In this document: in pieces, positions 21,930 to 32,778 of the stretch
Position numbering within the stretch: the stretch's first letter is position 1
Layout of the letters: each line of letters begins with the position of its first letter
NCBI GenBank assembly: GCA_019722365.1
Contig: JADFUC010000749.1
Coordinates: forward strand, 124,001 to 188,000
Length of the DNA stretch: 64,000 bases
DNA from: Lithospermum erythrorhizon
Taxonomy: Eukaryota > Streptophyta > Magnoliopsida > Boraginales > Boraginaceae
Direction of reading: 5' to 3'
The notes under the pieces: generated by a model
The model's database searches: none
What the model saw: the letters and a program-made list of their open reading frames with translations, nothing else
What the model was told of the DNA's origin: nothing
Translations under genes and position numbers: made by a program

Positions 21930-22560
21930 TCAGAATACACTATTAAAATTAATTAAAAGTGTATCCACTAAAAAGATGTCACGTGGTCAATAAAGTTCTG
22001 ACAAACTTAAATTCAAATCAAACCTCGATCGAACGTGGGGTTCCTCAAAAATTAAACCCCGAATTAATCCAGTTAAACAAGTGGTTTTTTACATTACTTA
22101 ACTTAAATCAATCAAATAGCTTTTCGAAAACAAATTTCGCATTTAAATGTCAATTAAAATTAGGGCTCGAAAAACCCCCCAATTTTTTTGATTAAAATCG
22201 GCTATAAGGAACTTTCTCCTGACGCCACGCTGCTCAAAACGGGGTTAATCTGTAAACCACTCTGTGGCTCAAACAAGACTCCAAGAAGTTTGGGGTTAAA
22301 ATTAAAAGCTCCAAAAAGTCCAGGAACCTCAAAGAAGGTGCGTACTGTAGGATTTCATGGTGGCCAAGTTGTGTTTTTAATCAACGGTCCGTATTCATTT
22401 AAAAAAAATCAACTAAGATCATAATCCACCGAAAATGAACCAACGGATCAAGCACCATTGAAGCCCAGACGCCTATATAAACCCCCCCTATTATTTTCAA
22501 AAATTCCATACACAACACATCCCATTCAGTATCCAAAAGACTGAGTAGTACACAGAAAAC
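21930..22560 (+). mobile_element. LTR-like block, copy 1 of a two-copy family
   Basis: It resembles 37370-37950 in the same orientation. Both have GATGTCACGTGG/ATGCCACGTGGC, CTCGATCGAAC, a TTAGGGCTCGA/TTAGGGTTCGAGG block, GATTAAAATCGGC/GATAAAATCGGCC, and a TATA region before TTTTCAAAAAT(T/C)CCAT. The TATA-like CTATATAAACC lies at 22473-22483. I infer an LTR of an unplaced retrotransposon family. Confidence 0.5.
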
Positions 22561-23439
22561 CTCCAGATTTTCCTAAATTAAATCTTTTAAACCGCCAAGA
22601 AAACACTCACACGGTGGTCGTGGGTCAACATCCAAGGCCAAAAGACCCCTAAAATCAAGATTACTCCACAACCAGATTCTTCAAGTTTGAAGCAAATCTA
22701 ATTTAATTTGACAAAAGTTTTCATGACGCCAATATTCAGAATAAGCTAAATAGCCCCCGATTATTCATAAATCTTGCATGAACACGTGAAAATCTCAGTT
22801 TGATTCATCAAGTTCCAGATGAACACCGAATGTCAAATTCCCTATACCGATTCTAGGAAAAACGCCGCTAAAGCCCCCTGCCTCATCGATCAAGATCATC
22901 AACAAGGTTTAACGCTTCACCCTTCATATTTGTCATCACTCTACAAAGGTCAAACCAAGCATGTCGTTGTATTAAAAGCTGTAAGCAACGCTACTAAAGC
23001 TTAAATCAAGTCCAAGCGAGGCCAAATCTCACTAAGTCACACCATGTTAACACGCCGCTAAGCGCCGCCAGAGTACAAGTGTTAAACCATTTACTTCAAT
23101 ACTTAAGTCATATCACCCATAGCTTAAAGCTCGAGTTCTATCCCAAATCAAATTTCCTCAAACATGCTGGCCTCTGCCTATAAAGTTCCATCAGAGAAAG
23201 GTCAGAAGCATTCAGCCTACAGGTCTCAATCCAAGAGGGTACTCAAAGAAGTCCCACACCGCAAAACACTCGCAATAACTCCATCAAGCCCAACACGTAA
23301 TTCTAGACGGTCCAAGACCCAAGATCAAATCCATACGTACCAACACAAACACACGTACATGCTCCCCCATCTCGACCATATCCAAATCCGCACTGGCCCC
23401 TCAAGTCCATCACATCAGACACATATCCAAATTTCATAT
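22561..23439. other. Non-coding sequence downstream of LTR-like block
   Basis: No recognised domain. Short motifs such as ACGCCGCTAAAGCCCCC, ACGCTACTAAAGC and ACGCCGCTAAGCGCC recall the unit of the 20.3-20.7 kb array, so the whole 20-23.5 kb region may share an origin. Confidence 0.35.
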
Positions 23440-23562
23440 CCAAATCAAGTCAAATCAAATCAAGCACAAGTCAAGTCCAAGCTCAAGTTCAAGTCAAGCC
23501 AAGCTCCTATCAAGATCAAATCATGTCAAGTCAAGCAAGCCAAGCATCTCACAAATCATTAG
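23440..23562 (+). repeat. CAAGTCAAG/CAAATCAAG low-complexity tract
   Basis: Irregular tandem words CAAGTC, CAAGCTC and CAAATC repeat throughout. The open frame across it (lysine, serine and glutamine-rich) is a by-product of the repeat. Confidence 0.7.
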
Positions 23563-23702
23563 CAAATGCTTAGGGACTCATAGTTTGGACAGTCAATCTT
23601 CTTCGATTTGATAAAACCTATAGATTGAGGAATTTTCCCCTACAATAAGTTTTATTTTGTACCCCTATAATAAATAATAAATATTTTTCTTTACATTACA
23701 AT

Positions 23703-23812
23703 ATAAATAACTTAACTGAGGACGCATGTACAATATTTGGAGATAATAAATAAGAAAATGATATTTTCTATAAATAACTTAACTGAGGACGCATGTACAA
23801 TATTCGAAGTTA
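23703..23812. repeat. Short direct repeat, period 67 bp
   Basis: The 38-bp word beginning ATAAATAACTTAACTGAGG is present at 23703 and again at 23770, with almost no change. Two copies only. Confidence 0.85.
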
Positions 23813-24014
23813 TTGATCATTATAAAATAACATATAAGTGACTTTAATACTTTTAATAAAAATAATTCCTATTGTATGAAAATATAATTAAGACCACTCA
23901 AAGGAGACCCACATAAGATGATATTATATAAACATAATTAATAAGCCTTCAAAATATGTTAGGTGGGATTATCATCATCGTTTGGGGCCATCAATCGCAT
24001 GGCAAGATTACAAT

Positions 24015-24018
<4 letters not shown>

Positions 24019-24069
<51 letters not shown>
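24019..24069. repeat. (TA)n microsatellite
   Basis: A pure TA repeat of about 50 bp. Confidence 0.95.
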
Positions 24070-24071
<2 letters not shown>

Positions 24072-27000
24072 CGGATCGTTGCCCAAGAAATTGGGATTAT
24101 GAATGGATAAGGTCTTCATGAGGCTCAATTTTCCCAGATGATTACAAAGGTCGAGGAGGTACTCGAGATTACAACTTTCTCTCTGATTTGTCTATAAATG
24201 TCTCATTTCTAAAGACAAATTCTTTCCTAATCACTCTTTTATATTTCAAGTACATTGACTAAATTCAATACAAACTTGAGCATCTGAGTAATACCACATC
24301 ATGGATTTTCAGTACGACGAACAAGCTTACAAGCCAGTAAATCCCCAATGGATCTAACTACTCCTCTATCCACCAAGACAAGGCAAGTGAGCTATTATTC
24401 TGCACTCATCCCTAGAAGGACAATTTCCACCTTCCTGACAAAGATTGTTGAAAGTCCCTTAGGAGTTCCAAGTCCAACTGACAGGATAACCCCAAGTTCA
24501 GAAGAACTAGAGAATGTGATTATCAAAGACCAGATCACATGATGAAACAAGCAGATCACACTAATACAAAGAGGACATAACATACAGATGGATGAGGAAG
24601 ACAACCAAACGCAAAACCACCTACCAACGACGCGACACGCACCTCCATGTCTAACAGCGAGTCAACGAGGCTTTGAACGTGGAACGGTAAAGCATAACAA
24701 GGCCTTCTCTTTATATACCCACTCATTCTGTAAAGTGGAGCTACCTCAGAGAGCAATCGAAAGTTCCTAAGGATCATAAGGGAGAGGCCATGCGGCCCAC
24801 AGCATCTACGATGGTACTGCTAGCCTCAAACTGATTTTATTACACAAAAGTCTAAAAAGCACCTGAGGCTTTAAAGAAAAATGAAAGGTTTTACCTCAAG
24901 CATCGTATCTCAAAGGGAGTAAACTAACATGGCCATCCACAGCTCTTGTTCCTCACGGGTTGCTAATGTAAATATTGTCCTAAACCCAACGAATCTCCAA
25001 TGGACGGGCAATGCATTTCACCAAGACGCTGTGCTCAAGTGATCGCGCAATTTACCAACATACATAGAATGTCGACTGAAAAGTGTGATACAAGGTCGTG
25101 GATTTCCTGGATTCTCTACACCACCTACAGCCCATGGCCGAGATTTACGCTGGAGAATACAACCTTCATCACTAAGGCTATATTTACTGCAGTTTCGTCA
25201 AGAACGCAGTGGCCAATGACGTAGATGGTCAACAAGGTGTTCTCTACTCAAATCGGCCGGAACATGAAAATTAATCTAGATGACATGCTCATCAAGAGCC
25301 GGGAATCATCCGACTCACGAGCCAAATTTCTCATGAAAGCCAGAACTGCAGGTACAACCTACCAACTTGGCATAAGTATGTTGAGTAACCTCCGAAAAGT
25401 TCCTCGGCTACATGATCAACCAAAGGGGAATCGGCTCCAACTCTAACAAAGATAGTAGCGGCATGCTTACGAAAGGCCGCAGACGTATGAGGCGCAGTAG
25501 CTGACGGACGACAAGCCGCCACTGTGTTCATATCCCGCACTGTCATCGTAGAAGATACTTTTTGCCCATAAAGAACGGACGAGACTTTGAGTGGACCCCG
25601 GAGTGCGAACTATCCTTTTAAGAGTTGACATGCATCAGCCCCTCTAACGCTCTACCCGGGCCGTTGCCGAGCTCAATAAGTAAGAAGCCGCCTCATCCGG
25701 GAAGAAGCTAAGGTGCACCTGACGGAGAAGCTAATTCCTTACTTAATTTAGTAACCTGTGCCGCTTTTATGTATGAGTTTAATTCGTGAGACAACGGTGG
25801 AAGAGCTCTTAATTGACTATAGTTTAAGTCAAGTGAACAACGAAATAAGGGCCGGGTATACGCGATACAAGGAAAGCAACCCGGTGGTTCAGAGCCTAAG
25901 ATCTGTTATGGTCCCCCCGAGGGCCAGACTGAAAAGTATGCACTTTGCTTCGCCTTCACAACCGCAAATAATGAGGCGACATGAACACTACAATGAAATT
26001 CATTAACATACGCCAGACAACATCCATGCTAACGGATTCTCAATTGCTGGTGGGCCATGTGAAGGGCGATTTCAAAATTAATGAGACAAAGAAAAGGCTG
26101 ATCGGTTATTTAAGGAGAGTTCATGGTTTGATAAGACTTTTTCGGTCCGCCAATACAGCATGTCCCGCCAGAAAGCGAAACTGTAATTGCAGCGTTGTCC
26201 CATTACCACGTGTGGCGTGCATGGCTTACCTGTAACTCCACCCGGTGGAGTGGCCGCAAGCCTTCCTGATTTAAGGAAGGAGCAAACAACACTCGAGGGT
26301 GAAGAGAGCCATGGACTTCGTACCGTGACGCTCTTAGAATTCAGCTCCGCAGTCCTCCCTAAAGACTCTCGTGTTAACAAGATCTTCGAGACAAAGCTTC
26401 GAGGTATACCTCCTCACATGGGGTCCTCTCGTCGGGAGGTCCTTCAGGACCGTTGATGAAATGTATCACTGAGAGTGGTGGACTAGCAATGGCTTAAGAA
26501 TCATGGTAATGTGGTTGTACCATGTTAATAGTAAGTCCTTAACCCAACGGATCTTACGTGCGAGTGGATATTTTTGGCTCAGACAAAGACGCCCAAGATC
26601 ACCTCCGCAGATGCGACGCCCGTCTAAAGCATACCAAAGATCCTCACAACCTCTACATTTGCATTTATCAATATGTCAGGCCCCGTCTCTTACTGGGCAT
26701 ATCAAAGGGAGGACTTTCCGAGGAAATCCGGGGGCAAGAGATACACCATCGTCAGCAGTGGACTATTTCACGAAATGGGTGGAAGCTAAGCCACTCACCC
26801 GGTAGATCGAGGGCGCTTACCCTGCTCCGAAGGAGATTCATCCGATCTGAGTAATGCCGTCATCAACACGGAGACAATTCACGCCTAGCATCAGAACTAT
26901 ATGGACACTGATTGCTGCCTCATACTCCCGTGCTAACTAGCCGATGAACCCGCAATCTTCAAAGGGGTCAAGCTCACCTGTGAGGAAATGAGACACCGCG
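24070..27000 (+). mobile_element. Tat-lineage gypsy element, copy 1, highly decayed
   Basis: The segment ending about 24300 has the look of a Tat/Retand/Ogre 5' LTR end: a TATAAATG-like box near 24195 and ACTTGAGCATCTGAGTAATACCAC, which parallels ACTTGATCGTCGGAGTGTTT in the element at 30 kb. Decayed pol fragments follow in the right order at 25225-26990. No 3' LTR could be paired, so the outer boundaries are uncertain. Confidence 0.55.
25225..26990 (+). pseudogene. Tat gypsy pol remnants (RT, aRNase H, integrase)
   Basis: Fragments in order: MVNKVFSTQIGRNMKINLDD at 25225 is the RT active-site region, with LDD where YVDD is usual. DSQLLVGHVKGDFKINETKK near 26030 matches the second, plant/archaeal-type RNase H of Tat elements. 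VDYFTKWVEAKPLTR at 26760-26805 is the start of the gypsy integrase core, and a decayed C-terminal core with AIFKGVKL lies at 26950-26975. Each piece is in a different frame with stops between. Confidence 0.65.
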
Positions 27001-27539
27001 TCAATAAATTCAATTCATTCAAAACCTTTTTTTTAAAGATAACAAATTATTTAGAGGAGCCTAATTTCGCTTCAAGAACTTGTGATTAAGTTTCATCTTT
27101 AAGTGGTTCAAGCTTAAAGTTGTTGATCGTGATGTTCCTAGACTCAAGATCAGTCAACCAAACGCTGCTTAAACGAGGAACCAGGGTCTTATATTTGTTT
27201 AAAATAGATAGTCCATACCTTTGGTATGGCGACCTTGGTTGGTTTTAAAATAGATAGTCCGTAATTTCTACTCCTAAGTATCGATTGATTCATTGTTAAG
27301 GCTTCTACAAATGACCTGCCGCCTTTATCAGAATCGCTCGAACGATCCTTATTTCCAAGAAGAAATCGCATCATCAAGACCCCATCGCATGGTTCGTCTC
27401 AAGGTCTCAATGATCGGTGACGAGATCGGACCCACACTCTATGCTGCCCTTCCAGAAATAAGAACATATAGCCGCGATTTGTTTCATCGACGTCATTTAC
27501 TCCCCTGGTTCCTGATATCGCGGGATATTTTTAGGCTAT
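27001..27539. other. Unassigned sequence with one small duplication
   Basis: No domain recognised. GTTTAAAATAGATAGTCC(A/G)TA occurs at 27197 and 27243 (period 46 bp). It may be the 3' non-coding tail of the Tat element to its left. Confidence 0.35.
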
Positions 27540-28286
27540 TTTTAGCACTATATAAGCTTTTCTAATTTTAAAAAATTTTTTAAACTTCTACATTAACCTT
27601 CTCTTGCACCAAAAGGCAAAAAGCAAAAAAGCTCTCATACTATCTTCATCATCTTTAGTAGAGCGCTTCCATACTCAGTGATTTATTGTAATATTTATTC
27701 AATATCATGATTATTAGGAAATCCTCGGCAAGCGTAGCATGTGGTCAAGTATTCTTGGTCGAGTAGTAGAGTGAAATCTAGGAACGAGGTATCGTGGGTC
27801 TTTGGGTATCGCTGGGATTAGGTGTCAAACTTTAGTCAGAGCTCAGGTCACAATGGGTTGTAGGCTATGTGTTTGATGAGGCTCTGAGAGAGTAAGCTAA
27901 GCTGCATGTAATCAAACAATTCTTCAAGAGCTAGTTGTCGTTACCACCCGATGTTGGAAAGCCGAAGGTCGAGCACTAGAGGAACCGAAGCTCGTAAAAA
28001 TCTTGTGTATTGTCTCTCTCTTACTTACCTCTTTAACTTCAAGTGTTTTCTTTATTTCATTTGATTATATTTAATTGTTAATAATTTGACTAATCATTTC
28101 GAACTGTAGTTTACTAATCAAACTGACGAGGCCTACAGTTATTTATTTCGCTTAATTTGATTAAAACTTGAAAAAGCTAAGCTTTATTTAAAAACCTTAT
28201 TCACCCCGCCTCAGCGATCGACCTTATGTCTACATCAACTAAGTCAGTGCGGCGAGCAAGGTCGAGCATCAACGAGACAAAAATCG
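27540..28286 (+). mobile_element. Copia-like 5' LTR fragment
   Basis: A TATA-like CACTATATAAGC lies at about 27547. The downstream end holds AAAAACCTTATTCACCCCGCC, close to the CCTATTCACCCCCC block at the end of many plant copia LTRs, and a PBS-like sequence follows. No 3' partner was found, so this is a truncated element. The left boundary is a guess. Confidence 0.4.
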
Positions 28287-28301
28287 TGGTATGATCGGGT
28301 A
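28287..28301 (+). other. Possible tRNA-Met primer-binding site
   Basis: TGGTATGATCGGGTA resembles TGGTATCAGAGC plus following bases with a few changes. The position right after the LTR-like block supports it. Confidence 0.4.
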
Positions 28302-29319
28302 GCCTTCTTTTATCTTTACCAATGCCTAGACCGAGCATATGTTTGTTGCTGTTTATGTTCAAGCTTGCCGCGTTGTCCAAAGAGTCTCATCTAAAGCGGC
28401 AAGCTATCCTTAGGTACGGAAAGGAACCGCCGAAGACGGCCTTTGGTATCCAATAAGAACTTTAACTTGTTGGGTATTCGGACATTAATTTTGGCAGGTG
28501 CATTGAGTAGAAAAGCACTACAGGACGCAGCCATCATTGGCCATAGCTCACCTCATAGTCAAGCGTTAAGCAACATAGTACGGGTTATCCGGGGACAAAT
28601 GATCAACTTAAGTGATATCTTCAAACCACTAAATTGAGGATCAATTTAGTCAGTATTAGGCGCGTATTAGGATGCTTGATCTATCTAGCATGTGATTATA
28701 TTTTCTTATGTATTTTATGCCATACTTTATGTGTTTGAGTTATATGCATTCTATGTGTTTACTATTAATGTCAAAAGCATGCTTTTTATGTGTATCATAT
28801 TGGGATTTATGTTCCAAATGATAAAATCTGTCCGCTTATGTTAGTTGTAGTGATGATTGTTGTCGATGTTGGTGAAGTGTGGTGGACTATGGTTGTGAAT
28901 CGAGGAAGAGCGTGTTCGTTTTTTTTGTGGTTTTGGGATGTTGGGACTACTTTTGGAAGCGTCAAACCCGTTGACGCGGCTAATAGCTGCCAATGCTGGT
29001 CTGTGGTTGTTCAACCGGTTTGTCTAAAAATCGAGACCCCTTGGTCACGATGGCATGGAAGAAAGCTCCTTTAATATTACCATCGAGACCCCCATGCTCT
29101 CGATGAGGCCTCGATGCAGAAATATACCCCGGTCTGTAAGTACCCCATTAAGATATACCCCTTCAATCGAATGGCAGTCTTATATATACCCCTTGAATCG
29201 AATTTTTTTGCCATTCTCTCAAGAAAATTCAAAAACCCTAAGAACCAAAAAACCCCCAAACCTCAAACCAAGTTATAATTTTTGAAGAGGGGAGTTGTTC
29301 TAACCCTAAACCAAGTGTC
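28302..29319. other. Unassigned sequence
   Basis: No domain recognised. At 29140-29200 an A+T-rich word with TATACCCCTT(C/G)AATCGAAT is present twice (period about 40 bp). The rest is unique within the window. Confidence 0.35.
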
Positions 29320-29840
29320 AATCGCAATGTATCATTTGGGGTGCATGAAAAGTGAAAGCAGTTAAGGGGTTCTAATATTCTTGATGATTATTACTACGAT
29401 GGAGTGGATTTGGAGGGTACACAATTCTGGGATCTTGTCAAGATAGAAAAATGAGAGAAATTTTTGGGTAAGTCCTACGACATTTTTCCGGATTGGGTTT
29501 ACTTCTTCTATGAGCATGTTATTATTTCAATACCAAATAGCAATAATCTTAGTCTTAAGTTGAAATATAATGGTCACACCTTGGAGTATAAGATGAGAAA
29601 TCTTAAGGATGATTTCGGTTGTCCTCTAATGGGTTTTGTACTTATGAGTATGAAGTGTGGCCTCCTCCGGATAAAATTGAGTCGGTTGCTCATGTGACCG
29701 AAATGTTGAATAATTGTCGTAGATTTATGAATGGATATAGGAAAAGAGGGGTAGTTGATACGTTGCCATGCCTACATTTGTATACGGGGGAAGCGCGATT
29801 TTTCAATATGTGTGTTGTGAAGTCCTTAGTCCCCATATGA
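29320..29840 (+). pseudogene. Possible MULE transposase N-terminal fragment
   Basis: Short frames read NILDDYYYDGVDLEGTQFWD, then GKSYDIFPDWVYFFYEHV and IESVAHVTEMLNNCRRFM, split by at least two frame changes. The order of a tyrosine/aspartate-rich entry, an FWDLVK-like helix and a tail recalls the N-terminal region of plant Mutator-like transposases. No DDE core, zinc finger or TIR is seen. It could be another gene fragment, and I am not sure of it. Confidence 0.25.
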
Positions 29841-30242
29841 TCTCAAGATAGGAATCCAAATAGAGTTGTCAACTCCCTAACCTACAAATTCTTGATGGGA
29901 AAAAATATAAACCTTCATATCTTCATATCCTTCCATAAATAAATGGGCTGATCCAGAGATGAGTCCAACCCGATTGGGGTCACCGAAGAAGGATCATGGA
30001 TGAAGAACATAATAAATGAACCTAGACCCCATGAGTGGGCCAGAGCATTATAGCCCATCTCATGAGGGCTCGACTGTCCAGCTCGGTAGAAGGAAGAAGA
30101 CCATTAGGGCATTAATGGCTTGATTCGGCACCATTAACGGGGTAATTAAGGCTATTACTACACGACCCCTTAATGACCCGACTAAATCATAAATCCGAAA
30201 TAAATGAGCCATCAAGGCTCGACCAAAGTAACCGATCACTCA

Positions 30243-30252
30243 ACTATAAAAG
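30243..30252 (+). promoter_or_regulatory. TATA box of Tat element LTR
   Basis: CTATAAAAGG lies about 140 bp upstream of the LTR end, a normal position for an LTR promoter. Confidence 0.5.
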
Positions 30253-30399
30253 GTAAACCTTGAGGCCAAATCAAGTTAGTTCACCTTGATACCCAAATAC
30301 TCTTTCTTTTCACAAACTAAACTCTTTTAATCCTTTACTAACTTGATCGTCGGAGTGTTTCTGGCAGGGCAACGGGTCTTCGTTTTGTAGGAAGACACA

Positions 30400-31353
30400 A
30401 TGGGATCAAGGCATATCAAAGCTCGACTTGGAGGATTTGTGATCCGGCCCACTACCGAAACCGGACCAGATCATCAGGAGGTGAATGCGGTAAGAATTGA
30501 GGAAGAGAAGGATAACTTGCCCAAAGAAAAGGAAAATGTAAGGAAAGGGGAACCACATGAGGAGGTAGAAGAAATCCCCTTTAAGAAAGGAAAGGCGAAG
30601 CGAACATTTCCAATAGGAACAAACTTGGGCGAAGAGCACAAACAAAAGTTGATAGCATTGGTGAGAGAATATGAAGATGTCTTTCCTTGGGGACCGAAAA
30701 ACGTGCCAGGGTTAGCCAATGATGAAAAGAATAAGGCAATTAGGGAGGAGCTACAATCGTTGTTGAAAGCTTATGCGATCCGAGAATTGAAGTTCCCCAA
30801 TTGGATAGCCAATGCTGTGTTAGTGAAGAAACCCAATAACAAATTCCAAATGTGCACGGACTTTACTAGTCTTAATAAAGCTTGTCCTAAAGACTTCTAC
30901 CTGCTACCCTGCCTAGGGCGATTAGTTGAAGGCATCACGGGGAATTAAGTCTTTGATTTTATGGATGCTTCCAGAGGGTATCATCGAATCCGAATCCTCC
31001 CAGAAGATGATGAGAAAACTGCTTTCATTACGGAATATGGTTTGTATTGCTGGAAGGTTGTGCCTTTTGGATTGAAAAATGCTGGCGCTACATATCAGCG
31101 GATGGTTAAATCCATCTTCACGTCACAAATAGGGCGAAATATGGAAATATACAGGGATGATATGCTAGTAAAAAGCAAGACCAAGGCGGAACATCTAACG
31201 AATCTTAGGAAAACTTTCAACCGGTTAAGGGAAAGTCGGTTAAAAGTGAACCCTGAGAAATGCTCCTTTGGTGTAGTATTCGGAAAATTCTTGGGGTATA
31301 TGACCAGCGAGAGAGGCATTCCAAGCACTGATGATGATGAAACCTCCAAATAG
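30400..31353 (+). pseudogene. Tat gypsy reverse transcriptase
   Basis: Two open stretches in the same frame (30400-30948 and 30961-31353) are separated by a single TAA at 30946. The first ends with NWIANAVLVKKPNNKFQMCT and DFTSLNKACPKDFYLLP. The second holds MDASRGYHRIRILPEDDEKT, PFGLKNAGATYQRMV and IYRDDMLVKSKTKAEHL. These are RT palm and fingers blocks of the Tat lineage. The active-site box reads Y-R-D-D rather than Y-V-D-D; both aspartates are kept. The N-terminal 100 residues are charged and fit a protease-RT linker. One stop plus later frame changes make it inactive. Confidence 0.8.
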
Positions 31354-31539
31354 CTACAAAGAGGTTCAGAAGTTAACAGGATGCTTAGCGCATTGAATCG
31401 CTTCATCTCTAACTCCGGCGAAATAAACTTTCCCTTTTTAAGAACCTTAGGTGGATGTCTAAGGAGAATTTGCAGTGGGATGAAGAAAGCAGCAAAGCTG
31501 TTGAGGACTTGAAAGAATATTTTTGATCTCCTAAACTAC

Positions 31540-31910
31540 TCTAGCGACCAGAGCAGGGCGAACCGCTACAACTGTACCTGGGTATATCCGACGTAGCGGT
31601 GAGCAGTGTGCTAGTCCGGCAAGCGAACAGGATGGAAAAGCCTATATATTACGTTAGCCATGTGCTACATGGAGTAGAAGATAGGTAACTTAACATAGAC
31701 AAAGCCGTTTTCGCTCTCATCATTGCTGCAAGAAAGTCGAAGGCATATTTCGAATCTCATACTATACTGGTGATGACTGACCAACCCTTGAAGCGGGTGC
31801 TGACCAGTCCCGCTTTGTCTGGGCGATTGACGATTTGGGCTGTAGAATTGAGCAAAATTGATATAACTTACGTTCCCAAGCCTTAGGGTATTTTGTCATT
31901 GACTGTACTG
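31540..31910 (+). pseudogene. Tat gypsy RNase H domain
   Basis: The plus strand reads LQLYLGISDVAVSSVLVRQ, PIYYVSHVLHGVEDR, a stop, then IDKAVFALIIAARKSKAYFE and MTDQPLKRVL. This is the standard gypsy RNase H that follows RT, with two in-frame stops. It removes RNA from the RNA:DNA hybrid in active elements. Confidence 0.75.
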
Positions 31911-31959
31911 TAAGCCCTCCTCCAAGTATGCCAAAACAACCAGAAGCAGACATGAGCTC

Positions 31960-32317
31960 TCCGAATTTTGAGTGGACCCTACATGTGGATGGAGCTCGAA
32001 ATGACAAAGGAGCGGGAGCGGGTGTGTTGATTACATGAACACGATGGGTTATTCTGGAATACGATTTGCGATTCTCGTTCCCCTTTCCTAATAAAGAGGT
32101 GGAGTACGAGGCCATGATAGTAGGATTAAAATTGGTTCAGTCATTAAATGTGTTGGAAGTGTTAGTAAAAGGAGATTCGAAGCTTGTGATAGATCATATT
32201 CAAGAGAATTGTGAATTCAAAGGTGAAATTTTGAAAAAATACCATTTAAAAGGCCGTATCCCTAGCCCGAGGATAATTCGATCTATTTTCAACATATTCC
32301 TGAGAGGAAAACGGTGA
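31960..32317 (+). pseudogene. Tat gypsy second (archaeal/plant-type) RNase H
   Basis: WTLHVDGARNDKGAGAGVLI at about 31972 is followed, in another frame from 32066, by FSFPFPNKEVEYEAMIVGLK and VLVKGDSKLVIDHIQEN. The blocks DG-GAG, E-EYEA and GDSKLV are those of the additional RNase H acquired by Tat-lineage gypsy elements. The acidic residues D, E and D are still visible. A frameshift and a stop near 32037 break it. Confidence 0.75.
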
Positions 32318-32380
32318 AAGTCGATCGATTGTCGATTCTAAATCCACTTATTACAAATCCACTTACCTGAGGGAGTTTAC

Positions 32381-32778
32381 GTGGGAAACTGCGGACTGCC
32401 CCGGTTACGAAGAGGGTCAGTATACGGTATAAGAAATGTCGAAAAGAAGATCGAGAACCTATATCGCCTAAAGCATTTCAGAGAAAGCGGGTATTACTAC
32501 AGACAAGTACGAGGCCAAGAAAGTACAAAACCGAAGTTTCTGGTTCCAAAGCTATCAAGATGAACTATTCAAGAAATCATGGGATGACCCCTTACTATTA
32601 TGTGTCTCATCGGAAGATATTCTGATCTTGGCAAAAGTGTACGAGGCTGCGGAGTCACATCAAGTGAAGATCACGGCAATTAAAATACCAAAGTGGCCGA
32701 TATTATTAGCCCATATTAGTTAAAGACGCCCGTACGCGGAAGAAATGCGATGCTTGCTCTTAAATGCTCCTCAATCCA
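32381..32778 (+). pseudogene. Tat gypsy integrase N-terminal remnant
   Basis: DELFKKSWDDPLLLCVSSED near 32560-32620 and the following VKITAIKIPKWPILLAHIS resemble the region before and within the zinc-binding H2C2 domain of Tat integrase. It is cut by the gypsy LTR that begins at 32779. Confidence 0.55.

Larger units (their letters stand above)
29850..32778 (+). mobile_element. Tat-lineage gypsy element, copy 2, truncated
   Basis: An LTR-like leader (about 29850-30395) carries CTATAAAAGG and ends ACTTGATCGTCGGAGTGTTT, the usual end style of Tat LTRs. Pol follows at once: RT, RNase H, a second RNase H and the integrase zinc-binding region. No gag zinc knuckle is visible, so gag and protease are mostly missing. 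The element stops in integrase at 32778, where a gypsy LTR begins, and no 3' LTR remains. Confidence 0.65.

Noticed and set aside
23164..23562. 132-codon plus-strand frame rich in Ser, Lys, Gln
   Set aside because: Its second half is the CAAGTC low-complexity repeat and the first half has no domain; likely chance.
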